A stretch of 64,000 bases of DNA from JBBQZO01 sp038207625. Lineage in GTDB: Bacteria; Pseudomonadota; Gammaproteobacteria; Burkholderiales; Burkholderiaceae_D. Location: contig JBBQZO010000027.1 of assembly GCA_038207625.1 (NCBI GenBank), positions 22,364-86,363 of the forward strand. Direction: 5' to 3'. The position numbers were made by a program, and so were the translations under genes. Positions 37,479 to 47,890 of this stretch are shown here, in pieces; position 1 is the stretch's first letter, and every line of letters starts with the position of its first letter. The notes beneath the pieces were generated by a model, which did not search any database, was not told where the DNA came from, and saw only the letters and a list, made by a program, of their open reading frames with translations.

Positions 37479-38711
37479 CTAGCCGCCGGGCCGCTTCATC
37501 TGGCAGGACGTGGGTTGAGCGGCCAGATAGCTGTCGATTTTCTGGTTCTGCTTCCAGCCGTAGCCGGTGTTTTCCTGGTCATACTTGACGTCGGTGCCGT
37601 TGGTTTTGGCCCAGGTTCCCACAAACAGCGGCTGCTGCAGCTGATGGTCGACCTTTTGCATCGTCACTTCGCCATTCAGACTGGCGAACTTCATGCCTTC
37701 GAGCGCGAACGCCACCTTGACCGGATCGGTTGATTTGGCGGCCTTGAACGCCTGGGCCAGCATGCCGATCGCGTCATAGGTCTGCACCGAATAATAGTCG
37801 TCGCCGTATTTTTTCTTGAAGCCTTCGATGATGTCCTTGGCAGCCGGCGTGATGTCGGTGCGTATCCAGTTGGCGACAATTTTCACATGGTCGACGCCGG
37901 CCGCCCCCATTGCGCTGGGCACCCCGGTGGTGCCAGCGTACAGCGTGTAGAAGTTGACCTTCAAATCGGCATCCTTGGCCGCGCGCACCAGCAGCGCCAG
38001 ATCGGTGCCCCAGTTGCCGGTGATGACCGTGTCCGCGCCGGACGCCTTGATCTTGGCGATATATGGCGAAAAATCCTTCACTTGGGCGATTGGATGCAGG
38101 TCGTCGCCGACGATCTTGATGTCAGGCCGCTTGCGCGCCAGGTATTGCTTGGTGGCCCGGCTGACTGCCTGCCCGTGCGCGTAATTCTGGCCAATAATGT
38201 AGACGTTCTTGATGGACTTGTCGGGCGCCATGAAGCTGGTCAAGGCTTCGAGCTTCATGTCCGAGTTGGCGTCGAGCCGGAAGTGCCAGAAGCTGCACTT
38301 GCTGTTGGTCATGTCCGGATCGATGGCGGCATAGTTCAGGTACACCACTTCCTTGCCCGGATTGCGCTCATTGTGCTTGTTGACCGCGTCCAGCAGCGCC
38401 AGGCCGACGCCCGAACCGCTGCCCTGGGTGATGTAGCGGTAGCCCTGGTCGATCACCGTCTTGAGCACCGTCAGCGATTCTTGCGGGCTGGCTTTGTTGT
38501 CAAAGCCGACCACCTCGATGGTGTGTTCGCCACCCAGTTTCCTGGCGTTGGCGCTTTCCGCCACCGCCTGAAAGCTGTGCAGCTGGTTCAGGCCGACCGG
38601 CGCAAACGGCCCGGACAACGGATCGATGAAGGCGATCTTGACGGTATCGGCATACGCCGCGCCGCTCAAGCAGGAAAGGGCAACAGCCAGGGCCAGCGGG
38701 CGCATCATCAT
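37479..38711 (-). CDS. Periplasmic substrate-binding protein, LivK-like (type I fold)
   Basis: 410 aa. Signal peptide MMMRPLALAVALSCLSGAAYA, then VKIAFIDPLSGPFAPVG, the usual opening of Leu/Ile/Val-family receptors. Other markers are TQGSGSGVGLALLDAV, NYAHGQA, and GNWGTDLALLVRAAKD. It delivers ligand to LivHMGF encoded just downstream. The size exceeds LivK (about 345-370 aa), closer to receptors for aromatic or aliphatic acids in betaproteobacteria. The gene follows an acyl-CoA ligase by 45 bp. Confidence 0.92.
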   Translation of the reverse strand: MMMRPLALAVALSCLSGAAYADTVKIAFIDPLSGPFAPVGLNQLHSFQAVAESANARKLGGEHTIEVVGFDNKASPQESLTVLKTVIDQGYRYITQGSGSGVGLALLDAVNKHNERNPGKEVVYLNYAAIDPDMTNSKCSFWHFRLDANSDMKLEALTSFMAPDKSIKNVYIIGQNYAHGQAVSRATKQYLARKRPDIKIVGDDLHPIAQVKDFSPYIAKIKASGADTVITGNWGTDLALLVRAAKDADLKVNFYTLYAGTTGVPSAMGAAGVDHVKIVANWIRTDITPAAKDIIEGFKKKYGDDYYSVQTYDAIGMLAQAFKAAKSTDPVKVAFALEGMKFASLNGEVTMQKVDHQLQQPLFVGTWAKTNGTDVKYDQENTGYGWKQNQKIDSYLAAQPTSCQMKRPGG

Positions 38712-38756
38712 CGTGTTATTCCTTTGGTGGTCAGTTCAGGGCGGGTCGGTGTCGCG

Positions 38757-40418
<1,662 letters not shown>

Positions 40419-40655
40419 CTATTCTCCTGTGGTCATGCTGGCAAGTGTGTTGAGTTTCCAATGCACGCGCGCGTACCGTCAATTGTTTTCGATGCTGCGT
40501 CGCAGCAAGTGTGGCGCTCCCCGGAAAAGTTCACCGATACTTGCGAAAAACATGGTTACCGGATGTAACGAACGGGCATAATCCCGCCCGCGTTCAATCA
40601 GAATTCGCCAGTGGGGTAAAATTCCCCTAACAAGCCACCACCGACTGGAACTGCC

Positions 40656-42119
40656 ATCACCGCCCACGACCTCCCCCTGGACAATTCGTTTGCCCGCCTG
40701 CCCCCAGCGTTCTTCACCCGCCTGATGCCCACGCCGCTGCCGGCGCCCTATCTGGTGGCGCACAGCGACTCGGCGGCGCAGCTGATTGGACTGACGCCCG
40801 AGCAACTCGCCCAAGCCGACTATATCGCGCTGTTTAGCGGCAATGCCGTGCCCGCGCGCGCGGTGCCCCTGTCGGCCGTGTATTCGGGCCACCAGTTCGG
40901 CGTCTGGGCCGGCCAGCTGGGCGACGGGCGCGCGATCTTGCTGGGCGACGTGGCGACGCCGTCCGGCCCCATCGAGCTGCAATTGAAAGGTGCCGGGCAG
41001 ACGCCGTATTCGCGCATGGGCGACGGGCGTGCCGTGTTGCGCTCATCGATCCGTGAATTTTTGTGCTCGGAGGCGATGCATGCGCTGGGCGTACCCACTA
41101 CCCGCGCGCTGTGTATCACCGGCTCGAACCAGGGCGTGCTGCGCGAACAGGTCGAAACGTCGGCGGTGGTGACGCGCATGGCGCCCAGTTTTGTGCGCTT
41201 CGGCTCCTTCGAGCACTGGTTCTACCGCGACCAGCCGGGCGAGCTGAAGATTCTGGCCGACTACGTGATCGACACCTTCTTCGCCGACTTGCGCGCCGAG
41301 CCCGAACCCTACCGGGCGCTGCTGGCCGAAGTGACGCGCCGCACAGCGCGCCTGATGGCGCACTGGCAGTCGGTTGGCTTCATGCACGGCGTGATGAACA
41401 CCGACAACATGTCGATCCTTGGCCTGACGCTCGATTACGGCCCGTTCGGCTTCATGGAAGCGTTCCACGCCGAGCATATTTGCAACCACACCGACCAGCA
41501 AGGCCGCTATTCGTACGCCAATCAGCCTGAAGTGGGTCTGTGGAACTGTTACGCGCTCGGCCAAGCCCTGTTGCCGCTGATCGGCGAGGTCGAAGCGGCC
41601 CAGGCGGCGCTGGCCGTGTATCAAGACGAATATCGCCGCACTTACGACACGCTGCTGCGCGCCAAGCTGGGCTTGGACACCGAACACGATGGCGATGGCG
41701 CGCTGTTCGACGCCACCTTCGCGCTGATGCAAGGCGGCCATGTCGACTTCACCCAGTTCTTCCGCACGCTGGCGCTGCTGCAACGCGACGCGCCCTTGCA
41801 CGACGCGCCGCTGCGCGACATGTTCATCGAGCGGGCCAGCTTCGACGCCTGGGCCGAGCGCTACCGCGCGCGCCTGCAAGTGGAGTCGCGCAGCGACGCC
41901 GAGCGGGCCGCGGCGATGAACCTGGTCAACCCGAAATACGTATTGCGCAATTATCTGGCGCAGATCGCCATCGAAAAAGCCCAGCAACACGACTATTCTG
42001 AAGTGGCGCGCCTGCTGGCCGTGCTGCAGCGTCCTTTTGACGAGCAACCCGAAAACGCCGCCTACGCCGCCCTGCCGCCTGACTGGGCAAGCCACCTTGA
42101 AGTTAGCTGTTCATCCTGA
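40656..42119 (+). CDS. selO: SelO/YdiU protein adenylyltransferase (AMPylase); apparent ATC start
   Basis: Pseudokinase-fold enzyme that transfers AMP to Ser/Thr/Tyr, linked to redox homeostasis. Signatures: YSGHQFGVWAGQLGDGRA, GAGQTPYSRMGDGRAVLRS, HGVMNTDNMSILGLTLDYG and C-terminal SCSS with the conserved Cys three residues from the end. The first canonical start is ATG 40725, but the frame upstream reads HDLPLDNSFARLPPAFFTRL, which matches SelO N-termini. Between the in-frame stop at 40617-40619 and 40725 there is no ATG, GTG or TTG. ATC at 40656 with GGAA 5 nt upstream is the best candidate; the alternative start at 40725 would give 464 aa. It is followed 11 bp later by msrB. Confidence 0.88.
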   Translation: MTAHDLPLDNSFARLPPAFFTRLMPTPLPAPYLVAHSDSAAQLIGLTPEQLAQADYIALFSGNAVPARAVPLSAVYSGHQFGVWAGQLGDGRAILLGDVATPSGPIELQLKGAGQTPYSRMGDGRAVLRSSIREFLCSEAMHALGVPTTRALCITGSNQGVLREQVETSAVVTRMAPSFVRFGSFEHWFYRDQPGELKILADYVIDTFFADLRAEPEPYRALLAEVTRRTARLMAHWQSVGFMHGVMNTDNMSILGLTLDYGPFGFMEAFHAEHICNHTDQQGRYSYANQPEVGLWNCYALGQALLPLIGEVEAAQAALAVYQDEYRRTYDTLLRAKLGLDTEHDGDGALFDATFALMQGGHVDFTQFFRTLALLQRDAPLHDAPLRDMFIERASFDAWAERYRARLQVESRSDAERAAAMNLVNPKYVLRNYLAQIAIEKAQQHDYSEVARLLAVLQRPFDEQPENAAYAALPPDWASHLEVSCSS

Positions 42120-42130
42120 AAGAGCCGCCC

Positions 42131-42526
42131 ATGATCGCCAAAGTCCGCAAACCCGACGCCGAGTGGCAAGCCACGCTCGAGCCGATGCAATACCAGGTGA
42201 CGCGCCACGCGGCCACCGAACGCGCCTTTACCGGCAAGTTCTATGACCATCACGAGCGCGGCATCTACACCTGCGTGTGCTGCAACACCCCGCTGTTCGC
42301 GTCGGACGCGAAGTTCGATTCCGGCTGCGGCTGGCCGAGTTACTTCAAGGCACTCGATCCGGCCAATGTCATCGAAAAAGTCGATCATGCGCATGGTATG
42401 CTGCGCACCGAGATCATTTGCGCGGTCTGCGACGCCCATCTGGGCCATGTATTTCCTGACGGCCCGCCGCCCACCGGACTGCGCTACTGCATCAACTCCG
42501 CGTCCTTGCGCTTCGACCCACAATAG
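42131..42526 (+). CDS. msrB: Peptide-methionine (R)-S-oxide reductase MsrB
   Basis: 131 aa. The catalytic Cys120 lies in RYCINSASL. The zinc tetrad is present (C48/C51 and C97/C100 in CVCC and CAVC), and the possible resolving Cys66 is in GCGWPSY. It reduces methionine-R-sulfoxide using thioredoxin, in the cytoplasm as there is no signal peptide. It sits directly behind selO, whose product is also tied to oxidative stress, in a likely operon with yciB and bolA. Confidence 0.96.
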   Translation: MIAKVRKPDAEWQATLEPMQYQVTRHAATERAFTGKFYDHHERGIYTCVCCNTPLFASDAKFDSGCGWPSYFKALDPANVIEKVDHAHGMLRTEIICAVCDAHLGHVFPDGPPPTGLRYCINSASLRFDPQ

Positions 42527-42536
42527 CCCTATTGCC

Positions 42537-43169
42537 ATGATGAAATTCTTGTTCGACCTGTTCCCCGTTATCCTGTTTTTTGGCGTCTTCAAATGGGGCG
42601 AAGGCGATCACGCCGCCGCACACGATGTGCTGGCCAGGTATATGGGTGGCCTGATCCCGGGCGGGGGCGATCCCGCTACTGCGCCCGTGATGCTGGCCAC
42701 GCTGGCGTGCATGCTGGGCGCCGCGCTGCAGATCGGCTACCTGCTGGCACGCGGCAAAAAGGTCGACGGCATGCTGTGGGTGTCGGCCGGCACCATCGCG
42801 GTGCTGGGCGGCCTGACGATCTACTTCAAGAATGAAGACTTCATCAAGTGGAAGCCGACCATCCTGTACTGGGTGTTCGCGCTGATTCTGTTTGTCGGCC
42901 AGGTGCTGTTCAAGAACAACCTGATGCGCAAGGTGCTCGAGGTGCAGTTCAAGCTGCCCGAGCCGATCTGGGCCCGGGTGGGTTACGTGTGGATGACGTT
43001 TTTCTTTGCGATCGGCGTGCTGAACCTGTTTGTGGCCTTCGTGCTGTTCAAGTCCAACACCGCCGCCTGGGTCAATTTCAAGGTGTTTGGCATCACCGCG
43101 ATCTTCTTCTGTTTCATGGTGATACAGGCGCTGTTTCTGTCAAAACATATTCTGGAAGAAGACGCATGA
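42537..43169 (+). CDS. yciB: Inner-membrane septation protein A family (YciB/IspZ)
   Basis: 210 aa with about six TM helices: MKFLFDLFPVILFFGVFKW opening, the insertion of about 25 residues after the first helix (DVLARYMGGLIPGGGD), ILYWVFALILFVGQ and FWVMTFFFAIGVLNLFVAF-like segments. YciB proteins influence cell envelope synthesis and septation. Two adjacent ATGs (42537 and 42540) are possible. The stop overlaps the bolA start (ATGA). Confidence 0.92.
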   Translation: MMKFLFDLFPVILFFGVFKWGEGDHAAAHDVLARYMGGLIPGGGDPATAPVMLATLACMLGAALQIGYLLARGKKVDGMLWVSAGTIAVLGGLTIYFKNEDFIKWKPTILYWVFALILFVGQVLFKNNLMRKVLEVQFKLPEPIWARVGYVWMTFFFAIGVLNLFVAFVLFKSNTAAWVNFKVFGITAIFFCFMVIQALFLSKHILEEDA

Positions 43170-43435
43170 GCGATCGCCTCGAACGTATCCGCGCCCGCTT
43201 GATCGGCGCGCTGGCCCCCACCGATTTGCAGCTCGATGACGAGTCGGCCCTGCATGCCGGCCACGCCGGCGCCGCCTCGGGCGGTGGACACTATCGCGTG
43301 CGGCTCGTTTCGGCACGATTTGAAGGGCTCAGACTCGTCATGCGACATCGACTCGTGTATGATTCCGTGCACGATATGATGCACACTGAAATTCATGCTT
43401 TGGCCATTACTGCGTTGGCACCGTCCGAGCTGTGA
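43166..43435 (+). CDS. bolA: BolA family protein
   Basis: 89 aa. BolA fold with the HYRVRLVSARFEGLRLVMRHRLVY core and HALAITALAPSEL end; the invariant His in the MHTEIHAL segment can coordinate a [2Fe-2S] cluster with monothiol glutaredoxin. It starts inside the yciB stop. yciB-bolA-parvulin order is widely conserved in beta- and gammaproteobacteria. Confidence 0.93.
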   Translation: MSDRLERIRARLIGALAPTDLQLDDESALHAGHAGAASGGGHYRVRLVSARFEGLRLVMRHRLVYDSVHDMMHTEIHALAITALAPSEL

Positions 43436-43553
43436 TCCGGGCATGCATTTCAGGGTGTCTTAAGAAACCAGTTTTACACTTGATGATTAATTTCACTGCA
43501 CCATCTTATCTCGTTCAAACCATTTACGAACCTTCCCCTAACAGGATTTAATA

Positions 43554-44333
43554 ATGACCTTTAAGCCAGCCCGCTTGCTGTTAGCACTTCTCGCCGTCGT
43601 AGCCCTCCCAGTTCTTGCGCAAAACATCGCCGTCGTCAACGGCAAGGCCATTCCTAGCTCGCGCGTCGATGCCATCGTCAAGCAAGTCGTGGCCCAAGGC
43701 CAGCAGCCTGACTCGCCGCAACTGCGCGAAGCTGTCAAGAAGGATTTGATCGCCCGTGAAGTGATGATGCAAGAAGCCGAGAAGCAAGGTTTTTCGAAGG
43801 AAGCTGCTGTCAAGACGCAACTTGAAAATGCACGCCAGGCGATCATCATCAACGCCCTGGTCGGCGACTTCCTGAAAAAGAACCCGATCAAGGACGAAGA
43901 CGTCAAAGCGGAATACGACCGTTTCACCAAGCAATCGGGCGACAAGGAATACCATGTTCGTCATATCCTGTCGGAAACCGAAGCCGATGCCAAGGCCGTC
44001 ATCGCCAAGCTGAAAGCGGGCGCCAAGTTTGAAGACCTGGCCAAAGCGTCCAAGGATCAAGGGTCAGCAGCCAACGGCGGCGACCTCGACTGGGCAATGC
44101 CAGCGTCGTTCCCGAAAGTGTTCTCGGATGCGTTCGTCGGCCTGCAAAAGGGTCAGTTCACCGAAACGCCGATCAAGACACCTAACGGTTTTCACGTGAT
44201 CAAGCTCGACGACACGCGCGCTGCCAAGCTGCCGACCTTCGACGAAGTCAAGCCGCAAATCACCGAAGCGCTGCAACAGAAAAAGCTGCAAGGCTACCAA
44301 GAAGAGATGGTCAAGAAAGCCAAGGTTCAGTAA
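43554..44333 (+). CDS. Periplasmic parvulin-type peptidyl-prolyl isomerase, first copy
   Basis: 259 aa. A signal peptide ends near ALPVLAQN; the SurA-like N-terminal helical region carries NGKAIPSSRVDAIVKQV. A parvulin domain follows (about 130-225: YHVRHILSETEADAK, NGGDLDWAMPASFPKVF, GFHVIKLDDTR), which isomerises X-Pro bonds in exported proteins. The C-terminus is lysine-rich. A paralogue of the same layout follows at 44436. The two share many segments, including the signal-peptide opening LKPARLL/FKPARLL. Confidence 0.94.
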   Translation: MTFKPARLLLALLAVVALPVLAQNIAVVNGKAIPSSRVDAIVKQVVAQGQQPDSPQLREAVKKDLIAREVMMQEAEKQGFSKEAAVKTQLENARQAIIINALVGDFLKKNPIKDEDVKAEYDRFTKQSGDKEYHVRHILSETEADAKAVIAKLKAGAKFEDLAKASKDQGSAANGGDLDWAMPASFPKVFSDAFVGLQKGQFTETPIKTPNGFHVIKLDDTRAAKLPTFDEVKPQITEALQQKKLQGYQEEMVKKAKVQ

Positions 44334-44341
44334 TGCTGGCC

Positions 44342-44407
44342 GCGTCGCCGCAGATGGCGACGCCCCGCTTTACTCAGCGCGCCGGCCGGCCCTGTTCCCC
44401 GGCGCGC
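44342..44407 (+). terminator. Two tandem hairpins between the parvulin genes
   Basis: GCGTCGCC / GGCGACGC (44342-44363, 6 nt loop) is followed by GCGCGCCGG / CCGGCGCGC (44377-44407, 13 nt loop). Neither has a U-tract. They probably attenuate or stabilise the mRNA between two genes that need not be expressed equally. Confidence 0.5.
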
Positions 44408-44435
44408 CACTTTGCACACTTATAGGATGTTGATA

Positions 44436-45212
44436 ATGATTTTGAAGCCAGCCCGCTTGTTGTTCGCCCTGATCGCCATTGCCGCCGCGCCTGCGTTCGC
44501 GCAAAACGTGGCAACCGTCAACGGCAAAGCCATTCCGATGGCGCGCCTCGAACAGCTGGTCAAGCAAGTCGTTGCCCAAGGCAAGCAGCCCGATACCCCG
44601 GCACTGCGCGAAGCGATCAAGAAAGACTTGATCAGCCGCGAAGTGTTGATTCAGGAAGCTGACAAAGAGGGTTTTGGCACCCGTGCCGACGTCAAGGCGC
44701 AGGTCGAAAACGCCCGTCAGAGCATCATCATCAACGCCATGCTGGCCGAATACGTCAAGAAGAACCCTGTCAAGGACGCCGACATCAAGGCCGAATACGA
44801 CAAGTACAAGTCGCAGGTGGGCGACAAGGAATACCACACCCGCCACATCCTGGTACCGACCGAAGACGAGGCCAAAGCGCTGATCGTCAAGCTCAAGGCC
44901 GGCGCCAAGTTTGAAGAACTGGCCAAGCAGGGCAAGGACGCCTCGGCAGCCAATGGTGGCGACCTCGACTGGGCCAGCCCGACATCGTTCGTCAAGCCGT
45001 TTTCGGACGCAATGGTGGCCTTGCAAAAAGGTCAGTTCACCGAAACCCCGGTCAAGACACAGTACGGTTTTCATGTGATCAAGCTCGACGACACGCGCGC
45101 GGCCAAGATTCCCGCGCTGGAAGAAGTCAAGCAGCAGATCTCGGAGTCCTTGCAGCAACGCAAGGTACAACTGTTCCGCGAGGAACTGTTGAAGAAAGCC
45201 AAGATCCAGTAA
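44436..45212 (+). CDS. Periplasmic parvulin-type peptidyl-prolyl isomerase, second copy
   Basis: 258 aa, a close paralogue of the gene at 43554 with the same domain order: signal peptide (ending APAFAQN), helical SurA_N-like segment (NGKAIPMARLEQLVKQV), parvulin domain (YHTRHILVPTEDEAK, NGGDLDWASPTSFVKPF, GFHVIKLDDTR). The ATG at 44436 follows AGGA by 9 nt. The copy is separated from the first by two strong hairpins and ends in a classic intrinsic terminator. Divergence is spread along the length, so the duplication is probably old. Confidence 0.94.
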   Translation: MILKPARLLFALIAIAAAPAFAQNVATVNGKAIPMARLEQLVKQVVAQGKQPDTPALREAIKKDLISREVLIQEADKEGFGTRADVKAQVENARQSIIINAMLAEYVKKNPVKDADIKAEYDKYKSQVGDKEYHTRHILVPTEDEAKALIVKLKAGAKFEELAKQGKDASAANGGDLDWASPTSFVKPFSDAMVALQKGQFTETPVKTQYGFHVIKLDDTRAAKIPALEEVKQQISESLQQRKVQLFREELLKKAKIQ

Positions 45213-45232
45213 TCTTGCCCGGCCCACTGCAG

Positions 45233-45259
45233 AAAGCGCTTCGTTTGAAGCGCTTTTTT
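45233..45259 (+). terminator. Intrinsic terminator after the second parvulin gene
   Basis: AAAGCGCTTC / GAAGCGCTTT forms a 10 bp perfect stem with a GTTT loop, followed by a T-tract (45254-45259). It starts 20 nt after the stop codon and ends the selO-to-parvulin gene group. Confidence 0.93.
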
Positions 45260-45447
45260 CGTTTCTGGCGGGTATTTTTCTCCGCCTCCGCGTGGCGCCG
45301 CAATCCGCCGACTGTGACTGCGGAAAATCCCGACACACCTGAAAATAGTTTGCGCAAACTTGTCCGATTCAAGTAGATTGACAGGCACCGGGCGGTTCTA
45401 CAGCCCCAGCGATCAGCGTGTCCACTTCCAGGAGGGTTGCAGCCATC

Positions 45448-46095
45448 ATGGCAGAATTGGATCAACAACGACAATGCCTGACTGTGAAACTGGTCTACTA
45501 CGGTGCCGCGTTGGCGGGCAAGACAACCAATCTGACGCGCCTGCACGAGCTGCTGGCGCCCGAATTGAAGGGCGACATGATGACGCGAGAGAACGACGGC
45601 GACCGCACGCTGTTCTTCGACCTGTTGCCGCTCGGCGTCACCGCTCCGTCCGGCATGCTGATCAAATTCAAGGTCTTCACCGTGCCCGGCCAAGTGGCGC
45701 ACGAGGGCACCCGCAAGGCGCTGCTGGCGCACGCCGACGCGGTGGTATTCGTGGCCGACTCGCAGCGCCACCAGACGCACAACAACGCCGCTGCGTTTGA
45801 GAATCTGATGGGCAACCTGGCGATCCTCGACACCGACGTCGCGCAACTGCCCATGGTGGTGCAATTTAACAAGCGCGATCTGCCCGATATCGTGAGCGAA
45901 CGCGAGCTCAAGGCACGCTGGTCCAGCGCCCCGTGGCCGCTGCTGTTCGCCAGCGCCCATGATGGCGCCGGTGTGCTAGCCACCTTCGCGACCCTGCTCA
46001 GCGTGCTGTACGACAGCCTCGACCGAGGCTATGCGCTGGCCAGCGATCACAGCATGAGCCGCGCCGCCTTCCTGGCGGCCATCGGTGTGCGCTGA
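45448..46095 (+). CDS. mglA: MglA-type small Ras-like GTPase
   Basis: 215 aa. The P-loop GAALAGKT is at residues 19-26, followed by a switch I region and TVPGQ in place of DTAGQ, which is typical of MglA and its relatives. VVQFNKRDLPD is the NKxD base-recognition motif and LLFASAHDGAG the G5 region. In Myxococcus MglA sets leading-pole polarity; in other bacteria it links to type IV pili. No MglB (Roadblock) gene is adjacent. AGGAGG lies 12 nt before the ATG, slightly long. The hairpin at 46126-46164 follows. Confidence 0.9.
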   Translation: MAELDQQRQCLTVKLVYYGAALAGKTTNLTRLHELLAPELKGDMMTRENDGDRTLFFDLLPLGVTAPSGMLIKFKVFTVPGQVAHEGTRKALLAHADAVVFVADSQRHQTHNNAAAFENLMGNLAILDTDVAQLPMVVQFNKRDLPDIVSERELKARWSSAPWPLLFASAHDGAGVLATFATLLSVLYDSLDRGYALASDHSMSRAAFLAAIGVR

Positions 46096-46125
46096 TAAAC
46101 GTGCACGGCCGCTTTGAGCGCTCCC

Positions 46126-46164
46126 CGCCGCGCGCCAGCCTGTAGCGCGGGCTGGCGCGCGGCG
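46126..46164 (+). terminator. Perfect 15 bp hairpin after mglA
   Basis: CGCCGCGCGCCAGCC pairs perfectly with GGCTGGCGCGCGGCG around a 9 nt loop, 30 nt after the mglA stop codon. It is very stable, but there is no U-tract. Termination may be Rho-assisted, or it may act as an RNA 3' stabiliser. Confidence 0.6.
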
Positions 46165-46390
46165 CTATTGCGTGGCGGCCGATTCGCATCGCCTGGCGCT
46201 GCAGCGCAACGATGATGCCTTGCAAGCGAAGCGGTCGCCTTGCCCGTTTCGCGGCGACGCGCCGGCCAACGCCGACGTGGCATGCCGTGCCGCTGCACGC
46301 ATACGGAAGAATTCGCTGGTGCCGCGAGGACGCTGCTACAATTGACGCAGGTTTTTGACACATTGATCTTTTTTGCCAGGGAGAATCGCC

Positions 46391-47221
46391 ATGGACCGTT
46401 TGGAAGCATTCCGCAGCATCGCCGCCGAGGCGGCTCGGGGCGAGTTGACCTTCCCGACCAATGTGCACGCCACACTGAAGATCAAGGAGGCGCTGGACGA
46501 TCCCGACGCCCACCTGCCGAACGCGGCCAAGCTGGTGATGGCCGAGCCGCTGTTGTCGGCGCGCACGGTGGCGCTGGCCAATTCGGCCGCCTATAACCGT
46601 ACCGGCTCCGAGATCACCAACGTCACCACCGCCGTGATGCGGCTGGGCTTTCGTACGCTGCGCTCGCTGACGGCAACGCTGATCGTGCGCCAACTGAGCA
46701 GCCAACTGCCTACCGCGGCGCTGCAGGCCAAGGCCGAACAGCTGTGGGCCCACACCGCCCACGTGGCGGCGCTGGCGCAGGTGCTGGCGCGCAAGCTCAC
46801 CAAGGTCGATGGCGACACCGCCATGTTCGCCGGCATCGTGCATGAGGTGGGCGGCTTCTACCTGCTCTCGCGCGCCGCCGAGTTTCCCGGCTTGCTCGAT
46901 GGCGATCCGGAGGTGTGGGTCGAATACGGCGAGAAAATCATTGGCCGCAGCGTGATGAAGGCACTCGACGTGCCCGAGTCGATCAGCAGCGCCATCGAAG
47001 TCGTCTGGCAGGGCAGCGGCGCCACGCCGCCCGTGTCGCTGGGCGATGTGCTGTTGCTGGCGAACTGCCTCGCGCCGGTCGATTCGCCCTTGCATCGCCA
47101 GCTTGCCGGCCAGGACGCCGGCGAGCCGCTCGATTTCGCCGTCGGCGACAGTACGCTACGCGACGTGCTGGCCGAATCGGCCGAAGAAATCAGATCGCTG
47201 ACGGCCGTGCTGCTGGCCTAG
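46391..47221 (+). CDS. HDOD domain signalling protein
   Basis: 276 aa. HDOD core: LPNAAKLVMAEPLLSARTVALANSAAYNR followed by TAVMRLGFRTLRSL and LWAHTAHVAALAQVLAR, with FAGIVHEVGGFYLL. It lacks a full HD metal-binding dyad, as is normal for HDOD. These proteins are linked to motility and c-di-GMP or chemotaxis signalling. GGGAGA lies 6 nt upstream of the ATG at 46391. It is 31 bp upstream of an ANTAR response regulator and probably cotranscribed with it. Confidence 0.88.
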   Translation: MDRLEAFRSIAAEAARGELTFPTNVHATLKIKEALDDPDAHLPNAAKLVMAEPLLSARTVALANSAAYNRTGSEITNVTTAVMRLGFRTLRSLTATLIVRQLSSQLPTAALQAKAEQLWAHTAHVAALAQVLARKLTKVDGDTAMFAGIVHEVGGFYLLSRAAEFPGLLDGDPEVWVEYGEKIIGRSVMKALDVPESISSAIEVVWQGSGATPPVSLGDVLLLANCLAPVDSPLHRQLAGQDAGEPLDFAVGDSTLRDVLAESAEEIRSLTAVLLA

Positions 47222-47252
47222 CCCAGCTTGTAGTCCTTACCCGGAGCGCTCC

Positions 47253-47873
47253 ATGTCCATTCCTGCTGCACTGCCCAAGCGGCGCGTTCTGCTGGTCGAC
47301 GATGAACCTTTGACGCTGGCGGTGGTTGGCCAGGTATTACGCAACGCCGGCTATGAAACGGCCGAGGCAAGCTCCGGTCAACAGGCGCTGCAACTGAGCG
47401 AGGAATTCGCCCCCGATCTGGTGCTGCTCGACGTCGTCATGGCGGGCATGTCCGGTATCGACGTGGCGATGCACTTGCAGGCCAACACGACGATACCGTT
47501 CATGTTCATCTCCGCTTCGGGCGAAGCGGACATCGTGCGCCGCGCTACGGAATACGGCGCCGTCGGCTACCTGCTGAAACCGTTCGAGATCGGCCAGATC
47601 CTGCCGGCGTTCGAGTCGGCGCTGGGGCGCGCCGATGAAATCCGCCGGCTGCGCCGCAACGAGGCCACGCTGACGGCGACCCTCAACGCCGGGCGTGAAA
47701 CGAGCATGGCAGTGGGCCTGCTGATGGCCAGGTACGAAAGCGACCGCGACACCGCCTTCGAGGTGTTGCGCGCCTATTCGCGTTCGCACCGTTGCAAGAT
47801 CAATGAGGTGGCCAAACAATTGCTGGCGGCCGAGGAAATGTACAGCGGCTTGCGCCAGTTGTTCGTCAAATAG
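47253..47873 (+). CDS. Response regulator with REC and ANTAR RNA-binding domain
   Basis: 206 aa. The receiver is complete: LVDDEP, phospho-acceptor Asp60 in VLLDVVMAG, and Lys109 in YLLKPFE. Residues about 130-195 form an ANTAR-like helical domain (TSMAVGLLMARYESDRDTAFEVLRAYSRSHRCKI), as in AmiR, EutV and NasR, which bind paired RNA hairpins to prevent termination. No kinase gene pairs with it locally, though the HDOD gene is 31 bp upstream. Strong non-U-tract hairpins nearby could be related targets (speculative). Confidence 0.88.
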   Translation: MSIPAALPKRRVLLVDDEPLTLAVVGQVLRNAGYETAEASSGQQALQLSEEFAPDLVLLDVVMAGMSGIDVAMHLQANTTIPFMFISASGEADIVRRATEYGAVGYLLKPFEIGQILPAFESALGRADEIRRLRRNEATLTATLNAGRETSMAVGLLMARYESDRDTAFEVLRAYSRSHRCKINEVAKQLLAAEEMYSGLRQLFVK

Positions 47874-47890
47874 CGCGCCGGCGCTCGGCC

